DNA of 64,000 bases from Odontocerum albicorne (Eukaryota > Arthropoda > Insecta > Trichoptera > Odontoceridae): positions 25,072,476 to 25,136,475 of the forward strand of contig OX463841.1 of the NCBI GenBank assembly GCA_949825065.1, in the 5' to 3' direction. The notes below the pieces were generated by a model. It searched no databases. It saw nothing but the letters and a program-made list of their open reading frames with translations, and was not told the origin of the DNA. This document shows positions 22,701 to 33,890 of the stretch, in pieces (position 1 is the first letter of the stretch; each line of letters starts with the position of its first letter). The position numbers and the translations under genes were made by a program.

Positions 22701-25700
22701 GAAAAAAGATGATAACCCACAATAGTATTTTGGTGCCAACTTTGATGTATGGAAGTGAAACGTGGACGTGAAAAAAGAATGAAATGAGCCAAATAAATGC
22801 TTTAAAAGTGCATACACTGAAAATAATACAAGGTATCAAAATGTAAGACAGAATACGGAATAAAGCGGATAGAGATGAAAGTGAACTTGAGTAATTATTT
22901 AGGCAGCTTTTCTCAGCTTATAAGAGTAGTAAGCTGTGACATTGTAGATGTTTTACATTCATACCCTTCAGGATGCAATATGAACCTTTGAAACAGTAAG
23001 GATTGCACTATTGTTATTTTTGTTTTATTTAGAGATATATTTAATTTCAACATAAGAATTATGGGATTTAGTTTCAAATAGATATAAATAAATTACAAGA
23101 ACGTCAAAATTGAATTCTCAAAATTATTTCACAGAAATATATTAGATATGAAGCGAGAATTGATCCCCTATTATTATTAACTTCTAACAAATTACCAGCA
23201 AAGCACATGTGTTTGCAAGGGTTAATTGTGAATCGTTTTCAATCAACTTAATATTTGAAAAAAATCACAGATTAATTTATCTAAACAGATATCAGTTAAT
23301 AATTTATTAAAGTCAGTAATAACATAGATAAGATTTTATCAGAAAAGCAAAAGTCATTGAAGATAAACTCAACATATTGCCGCTATTCATTATTTATAAA
23401 CGAAAATATTGCTTATTCACTGTCAAATCGACAATCGCATTCGATAAAATCTGAATTTTATGCCCGAAGCAAATTAAAAATATAATAAATTTAATGCGAG
23501 ATAAAGTAGAAAATATTGAAAAACCGGGAGTGTATACCATAGATTGTTCAAATTTTTATATGGATAAAATTTCCAAAAAAAAAACAGTGATCGGAGAGGG
23601 ACATACCATATATGTTATGCTATCTTAAAAATGGTCGCTTGGACAGTTCTCATTGAAAGTTACCCTTGAGATAGGAAAAACGTAAATAATAAAAGGAATA
23701 TAATTGGTTGTCAATTGGATGTATTGTAAGTAGAGTCTATTGTTTAGCATGTTCCTATTCTGTTACCATTTCATCAATTGAATGTATTGTAAGTAATACA
23801 TGGATCAATAAGTCCCGGGACTAACCAACAGATGGCGTATTTAATAACAAATTCATACCTTTCTCAGTTAGTACCAACCTTTAGAAGTTACGTGTCAAAC
23901 TTTCATGACATTCCGACATTGTGTCATTGGGTTACAGTGGTTCTAGTGACACTACTTTTACTATTTTCAAAACAATGGAAAAAACCGAATTTTGTGTGTT
24001 GATGAAACATTGCTTTTTAATGGGAAAAATACCATTCAAACTCAGCGATGGCTTGAAAAGTGTTATCCGGGTTCTGCTCCATCGAAAACAACCATTTGTC
24101 GGTGGTATGCTGATTTCAAACGCGGTCGTACAGACACAAATGATGCTGAACGTTCTGGTCGTCCAAATGAGGCTGTTACACCAGAAAACATAAAAAAAAC
24201 TCAAAATCGTGATGGAAAATCGTAAAGTAAAGTTGCGTGAGATAGCTGACATCCTGAAGATATCATTTGGTAGTGTTTACACTATTTTGCATGAATATTG
24301 CATGGTCATGAAAAAGCTTTTTTCGAAATGGGTGCCGCGTTTGCTCACAATGGAACAGAAACAACAACGCATCAATGATTCAGAGTGCTGTTTGGCACTG
24401 TTTACGCGAAATAAACAGGAGTTTTTGCATCGGTATGTGACTCTCTCTTAATCACCTTTCCCTTCCAGTGCTAAAAAAATCGCGCGTTCCGGTGATGTGT
24501 ATTCAATACACATCAATATATGTACATGTAAAAATGAGCGATTTAAAATCGAAAACATAAGAATATGCATAGCCAATCGCTTAAATTAATTAAATTTGAA
24601 GTCAAAAGTGATAATAATTGAAATTTAATTGCTGAAAACATGAAAAAAACATCGGCCGACGTTCACAAAACGGGCGCAGAGACCACTTCATATGGATGCC
24701 CGCGAGCTACTGACACGGGACTCGGAACACTAACACTGTGTATGTTAAACCTCGAAGGAAGAAACAACTGCGAACTGAGATTCTATTTCTTGCATTCTAA
24801 TATACCGAAGTAGAGTGAGAGTGAGACGTGAATAGCGTCGCTTCCTCACCCACAGCGGTTTTTAAAATTAATATACCTACATCACCCATTGGCATACGTT
24901 ATTTTGTCATCTAAGACAACCTCACAGAAAAGGTTCGGCTAACATTTTGAACACATTTTTCAAACTCACTGATATTGTTACGAATTATAACGGGATCTAA
25001 AATTTTTAATTGCAATTGTTTGAATAAAATATCACAGTGTGGCATAATTTAAAAAAAAAACTCAACCATTAAAGAAATGTCTCATCTGTAAGATTGCGCA
25101 AAAGCATATATGCTTGATTAATTGTCTGGTTATCATTATCAAATGCCAAAATGGTTTCCATACACTCAATTAGAGATTCGCGATTCGTGCTAATAGTTTT
25201 AACTGTTCTGATGTTAAAATTCCACCTCGTCTGCGGAACTGTTGGAATTTTGCGTTTTACTATTTCACTTAAAATGTCTGTACGTTTAGATGAACGCGAA
25301 AAAAACTTTGGAAATGTTTGTAAGTTCGAGAAAAACATCTTTAATTCTCTATTTTGGGACACACTTTTTTCTACTATTAAATTTAGTTGATGAGCGTAAC
25401 AGTGAACATAATGCGCATAGGGAAACATATTTTGAATTTAAGTCCGAACTTCTCCAATTTGACCGCTCATTACTGCAGCACGATCGTAACATTGAGCGAT
25501 TAATTGCGTCTTAGATATATTTAAATACTCAAGCTCTTGAAATAGAGAGTCGGATAATCCCACAGCGCAATGGGATTTTGATGTTAAATACTTCCAAAAT
25601 CGTTCGTGAATTTTGCCATTCCGTTCATATTGAATGACCATAACCATTTGCATAACTGTCGATACATTAGTTGTTTCATCCGCTTGAAATCGTTTAAGGA

Positions 25701-28700
25701 ATCACTAGTCTCGTCATGACCACGCATAGCTAGTTCAAACACACCGCAAAACTTTACACAATCGATTAGTTTGGACAGAATGTATCGGTTTTTGTTAACG
25801 AGCTCGGTATGATATTTAATATGTGAACGATAGCCTGAATCCAATTGCATTCGGATATCAACTTTTCCTAACTCATTTAGGCTTAAAACGTTTTAAGATA
25901 AATTTAGGATGAATTATGTTTTTTGATCTTTTCTGAAAGGTGAGTTAAATCGTTAATGCCGCCAATTGTCCAAGCTGAATCAACATCATAAATAAGACGG
26001 AAAACAAAATAAACTATTGAGTTTTTCACATCCACAGAGCCATGAAGCTTTATTATACATCATCTTGTTAAAGGAACGAATATTTTTTTTAGCACCAGAT
26101 TTACACCCTTGTTTTATCACAAGTTCAGGTCTAGGGGGACCGTTGTGTTTTATTGTCACTTTGTTTTCAAAGCTTGACTTTTTTAAAATATTTTCCACAG
26201 TTATAATATTCATGTTTAATAATTTACACAAACAAACACAATAAATAATCCAAATTGTTACGTTTATATTGCAAATAGCTTGTAATATTATATAGATAGG
26301 TAGAGAAGAGTTTAGGCGCGCGACGAAACTGCAAAAATATCATTGACGAAAAAGGAATTTCTTAAAAGTTACTAAACAAAACAACACATGTTATACTTAA
26401 AATAAAGAAAGAAAGTTGCTACCTAATTAAGCAAAAACGTTTGTTAATTTGGAGACATATACTCGCAAAGATATTAGTATGTACTAAAAAGACGCCCCAG
26501 TTTAAACACTAGGAACAAATCATTCCTTCTATGCGGTGGTCATATTTAAAAAATAAAAATTTTAATTGATGTAACAAACCGAGCGCACTATCACATTGCG
26601 TCATTCGAATGTTTCCGAGATCACTCGGATATTTACCGTAGTTTTTACGTGCACGCACTACAATTACTAGGATTTCCTAGAAATCCCTATTCAAATATAG
26701 CTGTCTCAAGATTTTCTGTTCTCTTCTAATTTCAAGCAAATTGTCAAATTTTTGGGACGGACTCAAATCCGCACGAAGAGCGAGTTCTCCTACATGCTCG
26801 CAGATTGCGTCCAGATGCAAAACACATGTATACAAAAAATGAGCTCTAAAAAATCGAGTTGCATATTGTAATGAGCCATGTCGACATAAATATATTTATT
26901 TTTCATAAATATTGTTATGATAATATACTTTCGCTGTACTTATTCAGGTGTTTATTGTTATATAAATTTAGTAGTTCGGCGCACGAGAGCACTAATAAGC
27001 TAGGCGCTACTGATACCAGTAGCCCATACCAGTTTTCCAGTAACTTTGGATTTTTGTGAACTTGCAATTAGTGTTAACCACGAAATCAAGAGAGTTCTTA
27101 AAGAAACTTAAACAGTTGCCCGTATTTTTCTAAATGTAGATTTAGTTTATTGAATGTGTTTAAAGTTTTATTAATCGCCTTACATGTATTATATATGTTT
27201 TAAAGATCAGTGTTGTCTAGGCTACTTTTTTCTTCTTTTACTGCGTGTGGCTCTCACACGCAATGTGTCCTTTCCAGTCAGGTTACAGCGTCCGATATTA
27301 AATTGTGTAGCAAGCTAATTTTAAAAAGTATCGCTAGTAAAACTACTTTTCAAACAAAATCAGCATACTGCTTAAGCACTTGATTTAAAAAAAACATTTT
27401 TTAACACATATTTAGTCTTCAATGTTGTTATTTATAACATATTTTACTGTTGACATTAGCTATTTACTAGTAAAGTGTAATATACTAATGGTGACGAAAC
27501 AAGGCGCCGCCGATTCTCATAACCCTTTTACTAAAAACAATCAACAAACGATTCATTAAACAAATAATAGAACTCAATATTCGGTAATATGCATACATTA
27601 TTTAGCTAAATTATTTGAATGATTCCAGGAGCCTGAACCTGCTGAAGGGTGGACAGGGATCCGAGATGCCACCAAACAAGCCAACGTCGCCGCCCAGTTT
27701 GACCCATTGTTTATGAAAAGTTTTATTGGCGAAGAAGATTGCCTTTATCTAAATGTATACACCCCACACGAAGCTGCGGCTGGAGCAGACATACCTGTCA
27801 TGTTCTGGATTCATGGAGGAGGTTTCTCTTCCGGATCTGGCAATCCAGATATTTACGGGCCAGATCTGTTGATGCCTTACGGTGTTATAGTTGTAACTAT
27901 CAACTATAGGCTAGGTCCGCTAGGATTTATGTGTTTAAATACACCCGACTGTTCAGGAAACATGGGTTTAAAGGATCAACTCTTAGCTCTAAAGTGGGTG
28001 AGGAAAAATATTAAGAATTTTGGTGGCAATCCTGAAAATATAACAATCTTCGGTGAGAGTGCAGGAGGAGCTTCAACCCACCACCTTGTCCTTACTCCTT
28101 TAGCAAAGGGATTGTTCAACAGAGCGATAATGCAATCTGGGACAACTTTTAATGAATGGTCTATTCACGACAAATCTGAAAAAATTGCATTTAATCTAGG
28201 AAAGGCGTTAGGCATCGATACACAGAAAAAAAGTGAACTTTTAACTTTCTTGCGCGAAGTACCTTCTGATAAACTAATAATGACCTCTATTTCTCCTGAA
28301 CTGGCCGAGGGAATGCTCCTTGGTTTTGCACCAGTCATTGAAAAAGTATTTCCTGAGACAACTGCTTTCATTACCAAGGATCCACGAGAATCAGTGAAAG
28401 ATGGAGACTTCAATAAAATATCTACAATGTCTGGAATTACATCGAAGGAAGGAATTCTTATGCTCGTACTGAGAGCGCAAGAATTCGGAAATTTTGAGAA
28501 CTTAACACTTGACAAATTGGTTCCAGACTTTGAATATGTCATCCCTAAAGCATTACTCGGAAAGATAAGTGATGAACAGAAATCAGCAGCAGCGAAAAAA
28601 ATTAAAGATTTTTATTTTTCCAGTGAAGAAAATGTCATGGAAAAATTTATTGATTTACAATCAGACTTTGCATTTGTTAAAGATATTGATTTTTCGGTCA

Positions 28701-30759
28701 AGATGCTCACTAAATATTCATCTCCCACTTACTACTACAGGTTTTCTTACAATGGATCATTTAATTTAATGAAATATCTGTGTCCGATTCCGTACTCTGG
28801 GGCGAGTCATGGAGATGAGTTGGGTTATTTATTCAAACCAGATTTGAAAGTACTTAAACTTGAAGTCGATAAGAATATACAGCCGACTGAAAAAGATATT
28901 TTGACCATCAGACGTATGACAGAATTGTGGACAAATTTTGCAAAATACGGGTAAGTTTGACATTATTTTAAGTGTTTTACTGGTGACTCCCTTGGTCTAG
29001 TTGATAAGACGCTTACCTTCCGCTCGAGGGTTTCAGGTTCGATTCCCGATGGTACCTATAAAAACGGGTCCTAGTCTGGTTTAACAGTTCATTTGGTAAC
29101 AGTATTATGTGATATGTGTGTGTGATTGTCTATCCATATAACATATGATAATATTTTTATTATGTACGATGGCGAACTGTATGTTACGTACCTTCTCCAA
29201 AAGTTCTTCACCCAAATACTTTATTACTGAGACCGAAGACAATATCATCTTCCGGTCAAGTTTTTCAACTTGTCCGCATCACAAATGTATAATATATGTT
29301 GAGGGGCACCGTAAGGATGAATACGTCTGTTTAATATAAAATACACACACCTACTATATATTGCCATACACACATTCATCCTAGTATTTGAAGGGAGTTT
29401 TATTTGTCTTATTTAAAAAATATGTTTTCAGTTTCTTTGAAATGAAATTATTCTAGTATTTTAAACTATTATATGTTATATCCGATTTTCAACTATTTTC
29501 AAAAGAAATTTTCTGACTCGCGTGAATGTACCGTTGATAGTATTTTAAATTTTAATGCAAGGATTCAACTGTATGTATTCTATAAAATAATAAGAAACGG
29601 GTCAACCTTCGTGAGGTACTCTCTCTTGACCACATATGGTAGAGGAGTATGAGCTCACCAGATACCTGGTGGCAGCAATGGAACCTCGGTCGGAAATCTC
29701 CACCTTGTAAATGTAAATGATCTTAACGTGCTTCTCCAAGGATTTGACCTGCTTCGAAGATTGTGGTGTACTATGAACCATTGCTACGGTTGTCGTGCAT
29801 ACACCTTGCATTGGTGGGGTTTCATTGATTCCCCACTGTGATTATGTGAAATGATTCAGACTATCGGTCGCATCGTGGAAGAGTGTCGCATCGCAGAATA
29901 TATTCAATGTCGCGGAATATATTCATTTCCGAAAGTCTGGGGGAGATTTATTGGGCTAATCCTAAGGCTAGACCATGATGAGAGATCTGATTATACAACC
30001 GTGAGAAAAAAAAAACATACGAATGGAGAAATAAAAAAATGGGAAAATAAAACAACCACAATTATACTCGTACTTGGTTGATAATAATTTTGATATAAGA
30101 TTTGAATTATGCAATGCCAAGAAAGAAGGAAATTAATGCCTATATAATAATTAGTGAAACACAATTATAAGTCATAAGTGAACACAATTACATTTTGAAA
30201 CCATTATTTCAAGTAATTGAGATGTTGTTTGTAAGCAGTCCAGTCACAATAGAATTATTTGTAATACACTTGCATGGTATACAATACAAATTGACGTGTT
30301 TATTGCCATGTGATAATATATTCTAATCAACCACAAAGATATTCACGCGGCCTTAAGTTAAATTCAGACTGGAAATCTTTTTAATATAATTGGGTACCAA
30401 CGAGAACTAGACTAGCAACCCCCGGGCCGAAATACAGGTGTGTTATCAAGTAAATCACGGAGTTCGTCAGTATAAGTCATTTTAAACAATCAAGTATATT
30501 ATTGTATTTACACATGAATCATTCATACTATCAAGGATGAATTGTATTAAATATATAATTTATTTATATTATTAAAAATAATGGTTACATTTTTTCCAGC
30601 AATCCTACTCCAAAGAAAACAGACGCTGTCAACGTAACATGGGAACCAACTTCTAAAAACGATTTGATTTTTTTGGATATTGATGAGCACCTTTCACTTA
30701 CTAAAAACCCATTCGAGGAACGAATTAAATTCTGGGAAAATTTAGAAAACTCCTTGTAG
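16770..30759 (+). CDS. Carboxylesterase 2 (three exons, complete)
   Basis: Tandem paralogue of esterase 1. Exons 16770-16904, 27629-28950 and 30600-30759 have exactly the same lengths (135/1322/160) and phases, giving 538 residues. Catalytic elements fall at identical positions: HGGG 107-110, Ser189 in GESAGG, Glu319 in GITSKEG, His439 in GASHGDEL. No signal peptide is visible, so a cytosolic esterase is expected. The two proteins are near-identical around the active site and diverge more between about 145 and 200 and from 330 to 410. Intron 1 is 10.7 kb (503 nt in the paralogue) because of inserted repeats. Intron 2 is 1.65 kb. No frameshift or stop was found, so it is probably functional. 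The natural substrate is unknown. Confidence 0.93.
17000..19429 (+). other. Intron 1 of esterase 2, unassigned part
   Basis: AT-rich. Two GC-richer islands (17500-17960 and 18555-18690) stand out but have no convincing coding frame or transposon signature. The second is rich in GGCGCC-like words. Confidence 0.4.
19430..19605 (-). repeat. Dispersed ~170-bp retroposon-like repeat, copy 1
   Basis: Same unit as at 35451 (plus) and 53017 (minus). Read on its own strand it runs from TATCCTCAGTGAGATACAGG to TTCTTGTCATGTGTAATAAT and ends in an AATAAATAAA tail, like a short retroposon or a LINE 3' end. Confidence 0.65.
19640..19868 (+). pseudogene. Mariner transposase N-terminal remnant
   Basis: Contains DDDKMKALIENNQCSMTREI and EIMKISQTAILNYLV, which fit the second helix-turn-helix of mariner transposases. 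It is truncated on both sides. A related scrap lies on the minus strand at 46740-46995. Confidence 0.5.
19954..20549 (-). repeat. SINE (family S) split by a hAT element
   Basis: The tail half (19954-20051) and the head half (20429-20549) form one minus-strand SINE once the hAT insertion at 20052-20428 and one copy of its 8-bp duplication are removed. The join falls in the conserved GCCTTAAGTGAAAACCAGAC segment. The head includes the B-box complement (TTTAAACCC, degraded) and an intact A-box complement. Confidence 0.8.
20052..20428. mobile_element. Non-autonomous hAT element inserted in a SINE
   Basis: 377 bp, starting CAGACCTGGACAACCC and ending GGGTTGGCCAGTGCTG. The ends are imperfect inverted repeats of hAT type (CAG..CTGG.CAACCC). 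It is flanked by a perfect 8-bp duplication CCTTAAGT (20044-20051 and 20429-20436). There is no transposase. Confidence 0.8.
20555..20616 (-). repeat. Second SINE head (family S)
   Basis: Minus-strand head with a good B-box complement (GAATCGAACCC) and an A-box complement (CTTACCAACTAAGTTA). It lies immediately after the split SINE. The body is missing. Confidence 0.6.
20688..21490. repeat. ~160-bp tandem satellite, about five units
   Basis: Units begin with TTTGGCAACCGTTCAACTTA near 20690, 20841, 21007, 21175 and 21333. They carry GTAATGAATTGGAAATATAC, CTTTGGAGAAGGCAGAGTTA and TATTCCTGTATTCAGAC. Spacings are about 151-168 bp. The inner units are nearly identical and the outer ones diverged. 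Confidence 0.9.
21965..22205 (-). pseudogene. Mariner transposase C-terminal remnant
   Basis: Minus strand: MRLLAIPETEIGDE then, after a frameshift, EAIPKNEFQECFKKMYKR and YYIDSQGVYL. This matches the W..R...CI...G.YFE ending of mariner transposases. No N-terminal half is adjacent. Confidence 0.55.
22490..22900 (+). mobile_element. LINE fragment (family A) with a TG-rich microsatellite
   Basis: RRVMRDIEW.VAI, then TLMYGSETWT and NAL.VHTLKIIQGI blocks in LINE order. The part at 22535-22620 is a degenerate GTGTATATG repeat. It lies inside intron 1 of esterase 2. Confidence 0.55.
22901..23796. other. Intron sequence, nothing recognised
   Basis: AT-rich. Between 23700 and 23800 the phrase CAATTG(G/A)ATGTATTGTAAGTA occurs twice as a short direct repeat just before a mariner terminus. 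Confidence 0.4.
23797..24451 (+). pseudogene. Mariner, 3'-truncated, in esterase 2 intron
   Basis: A terminus-like CATGGATCAATAAGTCCCGG follows a TA. An ATG at 23975 opens MEKTEFCVLMKHCF. After frameshifts the protein continues with RWLEKCYPGSAPSKTTICRW, ERSGRPNEAVTPENI, REIADILKISFGSVYTILHE and a WVPR linker. It stops just before the catalytic domain (LHRYVT). The 3' end is missing. Confidence 0.75.
24452..25068. other. Intron sequence, unassigned
   Basis: Includes a GC-richer block at 24650-24850 without a recognisable frame. No terminal repeats were found. Confidence 0.35.
25069..26231 (-). pseudogene. hAT-family (ZMYM1-like) transposase remnant
   Basis: Minus strand, several frames in order. 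First a TTF-type zinc-finger region (WLCGCEKLNSLFCFPSYL). Then a DUF4371-like region (SKLIDCVKFCGVFELAMRGH, then LIAQCYDRAAVMSG). Then a core segment (YVHCYAHQLNLIVEKSVSQN, VPQTRWNFNIRTVKTI). Frame breaks separate them and the C-terminal dimerisation region is absent. Such proteins are transposases of autonomous hAT elements or domesticated relatives. This copy is dead and antisense to esterase 2. Confidence 0.75.
26232..27628. other. 3' part of esterase 2 intron 1
   Basis: AT-rich, ending in the clear acceptor TTCCAG at 27623-27628. No other feature was recognised. Confidence 0.5.
28980..29340 (+). repeat. SINE with second tail type
   Basis: The head has TTGGTCTAGTTGATAAGACG and a perfect B box GGTTCGATTCC. 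The body AACGGGTCCTAGTCTGGTT and the later CTGAGACCGAAGACAATAT match the copy at 15900, not family S bodies. It lies right after the donor of esterase 2 exon 2. Confidence 0.65.
29345..30261. other. Esterase 2 intron 2, unassigned part
   Basis: A GC-richer stretch at 29600-29990 lacks a supported frame. The phrase GAATATATTCA(A/T)T recurs near 29900. Confidence 0.4.
30262..30465 (-). repeat. SINE (family S), degenerate
   Basis: Tail-to-head order on the minus strand: GTATACAATACAAATTG, TTATTGCCATGTGATAAT, CGGCCTTAAGTTAAATTCAGAC, GGGTACCAACGAGAA and a decayed head. It ends ~135 nt before esterase 2 exon 3. Confidence 0.7.
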
Positions 30760-31581
30760 ATTTAAGTTAAATTAAATAAGAAATTTTTAATTTTGTCAAA
30801 TGAAAAAAAAATGTATTCTCAATTTAACTATCGTAAAATGACTGATCAAACTTTTTATACGTATAGTCCAATTCAGACAAACATTAATATCAATTAAAAC
30901 AATTATGAAAAATTTGCTCTGTTTTACAACAATTATATTTGATATTTATTTAAGTTGCAGATTAATGTGTTCTAATATATCTTTGATAAATTCAGTAATT
31001 TAACGTCCTTGTCTTATTTTATTATATAAGATATCAAGTTATTGTTCATAAAGTTTGTTTATTGTTCATAAAGTATATTTATAAAGAAGATATATAAGAT
31101 CAAGGTATACCATATATAAGATTATGTACAAAAAGGATCAAACCCGCAAATCCGTTATTGGAATAGTCGAATAATAAAAATTCCATAATTCATGAGGTAA
31201 AATATCATGCCAGTAAAATATTATATACAAATCTTTCGAGTTAAAAAAATCAATCCACACGTCTTATACTCGTATACCACACGTCGTTATTGTTTCTCAC
31301 TTGGAAAAAAGTTTTATACTTTTTGTATTTATATATGTGCATGTTATGTATATGATTGGCATACATTATAATTTACAGTTATGATTTACTAAATTTTCAA
31401 TAAATAAAATATGTTTTGCAGTTGTGATTCTACACATATTTACAGTTATAATTTACTAAGTTTTCAATAGACAAATGTATTTTATTTGCCAATTTCCCAT
31501 TCTGTTCCCTGTTGTCACATATTATCATACAATGTCCAAACCACTTAATTTAATATTTAATCGAAAATGAATTATTCCTAT
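30760..31581 (+). other. 3' flank of esterase 2
   Basis: AT-rich. Candidate poly(A) signals are ATTAAA near 30765 and AATAAATAAA near 31399. GTTCATAAAGT occurs twice at 31044-31070. The transcript end cannot be fixed from sequence. Confidence 0.35.
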
Positions 31582-31730
31582 TTTTAAAGTAGTAGAAGTA
31601 AAGGACTCCAAACGAAGCCCTCCATCTCGCCACCACTGGATGGAGAACGAAGTGATTTTAAAGTAGTAGAAGTAAATGAATCCAAACGAAGCCCTTCATC
31701 TCGCCACTACTGGATGGGGAACGAAGTGAT
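31582..31730. repeat. Two direct copies of a 74-bp hairpin-forming unit
   Basis: Units start at 31582 and 31656. Each contains AAACGAAGCCC then a 7-bp stem around TCGCCAC.ACT. Stem 1 is CTCCATC/GATGGAG and stem 2 is CTTCATC/GATGGGG, so the changes keep pairing through G-T wobble. Function is unknown. Confidence 0.7.
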
Positions 31731-32900
31731 TGTGAAAGCTTTCGTCGAAAGTTGTAATCAAAATCAAATATCGCACAAAACTCAACGTGGATGAGAAAGT
31801 AAGGATATCTGTATTTAGTTTGATTTTAAGATTTGAGATATTGTATGATGCACAACACACTCACCCATCACACCAATTGGCAAGTTTTTTTAGGATGAAC
31901 TGAAAAATCTTTATATACTAAAGGCGAAAAAGTTTGGAAACCGCTGCCGTGAGTGCTAAAATATTAACCCAGTAAAATGGATGTTTAATGGTTTCAATCC
32001 GTCTTTTTTTCATTCTGTAAAATCAATCCGTCGTTTTTTTTTCTTTCTGTGCCAACACGGTAACAAGGTGACGTTCTTCCCTCAAATATCGCACAATAAT
32101 CAACATGTGAGTTGGATCTACGTAACATACTCGTAGTCATAATAGGGACGTTTATATGTAAAAATTATTCAACTTATATTCTACGCGGTTTAGATATTTA
32201 AGCAATAACAGGTTTCATTTACTTATTAATTTTGGACACAAAGTAGTGAATTATGCTTCTTTAATAATGAAAAGAAACTATTCGTTTTGTGGGTTGGATC
32301 ATTTTTACACATATACCTACTACATTTGCAAAAAAAAAAAACAAAAAAAAATTTGTTCCATACCAACCCATACAAAGACAAAAGATATTTTCTCAATTAT
32401 CTTAGAACAAGTAAAATGTGGATCGAGTCCCTTTTACACATAAACGTCCATATGGACATAGTTATGCAAATTTTATGATATAATTGAAGAAATATCTCGC
32501 TGTTTTGTATCGGCTTCTATGGGACAAAAAAATTCACCATATTATATTCGTATTATTGTCCGAGTTTCCCAAACTGAGCGTATAGCTTTTTATACAATAT
32601 AATAGCTCAAATTATGGGGCAGCTAAGGAGCAAAAATATCGCTGAATTTGTATAATGTATAATAACGAATTTATCTATGATACAGACTTGAGCTTAACTG
32701 CTAACATAGCGATGCAACAAAACGCGCTAAGATCTAAGGAATCCTTTTTTTTGACAGTTGGCATGACAATCACACAAAATAGTTTTAAATATATTACCAT
32801 ATATCATAATATATTGTCCTTGTCGAAAATAATAAGGAGTAGGGACGAAGTTTTTCAATACAATTGCAATTATTTCTTAAATGCAATATATTTTTCTTGA
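31731..32900. other. Intergenic, nothing recognised
   Basis: Contains a near-repeat of AATCCGTC(G)TTTTTTT at 32000-32040. Short frames around 32246-32478 are low-complexity lysine-rich readings of A runs. Confidence 0.4.
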
Positions 32901-33107
32901 AATATTTGACAATAAATTATTTTGTTATTCTACTTATTACATTAATCCCCGCGACACGTGTTTCTACCTCCTATCCCGAAACTTCCTTCAGGTGGAATGA
33001 TCTCCGTTTGTTACGAGAGCAGTGCTTAGGTCGGGGTAAGAGGTAGAAACACGTGCAGTAAAAAAATGTAATTACTGGAATAACAAAGTAATTTATTGTT
33101 AAATATT
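32901..33107. mobile_element. Palindromic MITE
   Basis: 207 bp. The outer ~20 bp at each end (AATATTTRACAATAAATTA) are inverted, as is the inner CACGTGTTTCTACCT, so the two arms pair over most of ~75 bp. The centre is an unrelated GC-richer loop. No protein. The family is unknown. Confidence 0.7.
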
Positions 33108-33748
33108 ATACTATGGAGGTCGATAAAGTTAAATCCGAAACCTTTTTTTTATTAAACAAAGTAATATATGTATTGTACAAATAATTGTCAAGGCTATACC
33201 TACATACAAATTTATTACTTAACTAATCTTATTTATATATTATAATTTATGAACTTAATCTTGTTTTCCTACATGTCATTTTATTTTTATTTTTTATAAT
33301 CTTAATATATGAACTCTTAGAAATAATTAACACATACATACTACTTATAACTAGATAACAATTCTTACAACTAATTATTTAGCAAGAACAAGTCCACTCG
33401 TTCAGGCTACTTGTATTCCATCACATTCACTCAGACCTTGGTCCTCCCAGCTAATATTGTAGGTGGACTAGTCAGGCAACAGATACATCCGAAACCTTTG
33501 ATAAAATGAATTATATATTTTTCTTATCCGAGTAAACGAATAACAACGTAAAATGAAAAAATACACACTTAACCACGTACAGAACATAAAATTAATTTTA
33601 TTCAGCGCCAAATAGTGATTATGATTTTTATTTTATTTTATTATTTAGTGTACGTGGTTACCCACTGTACATTTAGCGGGTTTATTACCATAAAAAAATC
33701 TCACAGCCATCTAGTTTATCTTATTTTTTATTTATTTATTTATTTTTT
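33108..33748. other. Intergenic, nothing recognised
   Basis: AT-rich. The phrase ATCCGAAACCTTT occurs at ~33136 and ~33488. No gene was seen. Confidence 0.4.
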
Positions 33749-33890
33749 AACCTGGCGAGTTTATTGCTATGTGGCAATCTCTTCCAACCAACCAGAAAGA
33801 TGTTTTTATAGGCCCTAAGTGTTAACCAGACTGGAATCCTTTTAAAAAATCTAGGTTCCAGCGGGGATCGAACCCTTATCTTAGATAGGT
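33749..33890 (-). repeat. SINE (family S)
   Basis: AACCTGGCGAGTTTATTGC, CAATCTCTTCCAACCAACC, CCCTAAGTGTTAACCAGACT and GCGGGGATCGAACCC in minus-strand order. The head is cut off soon after the B box. Confidence 0.75.
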
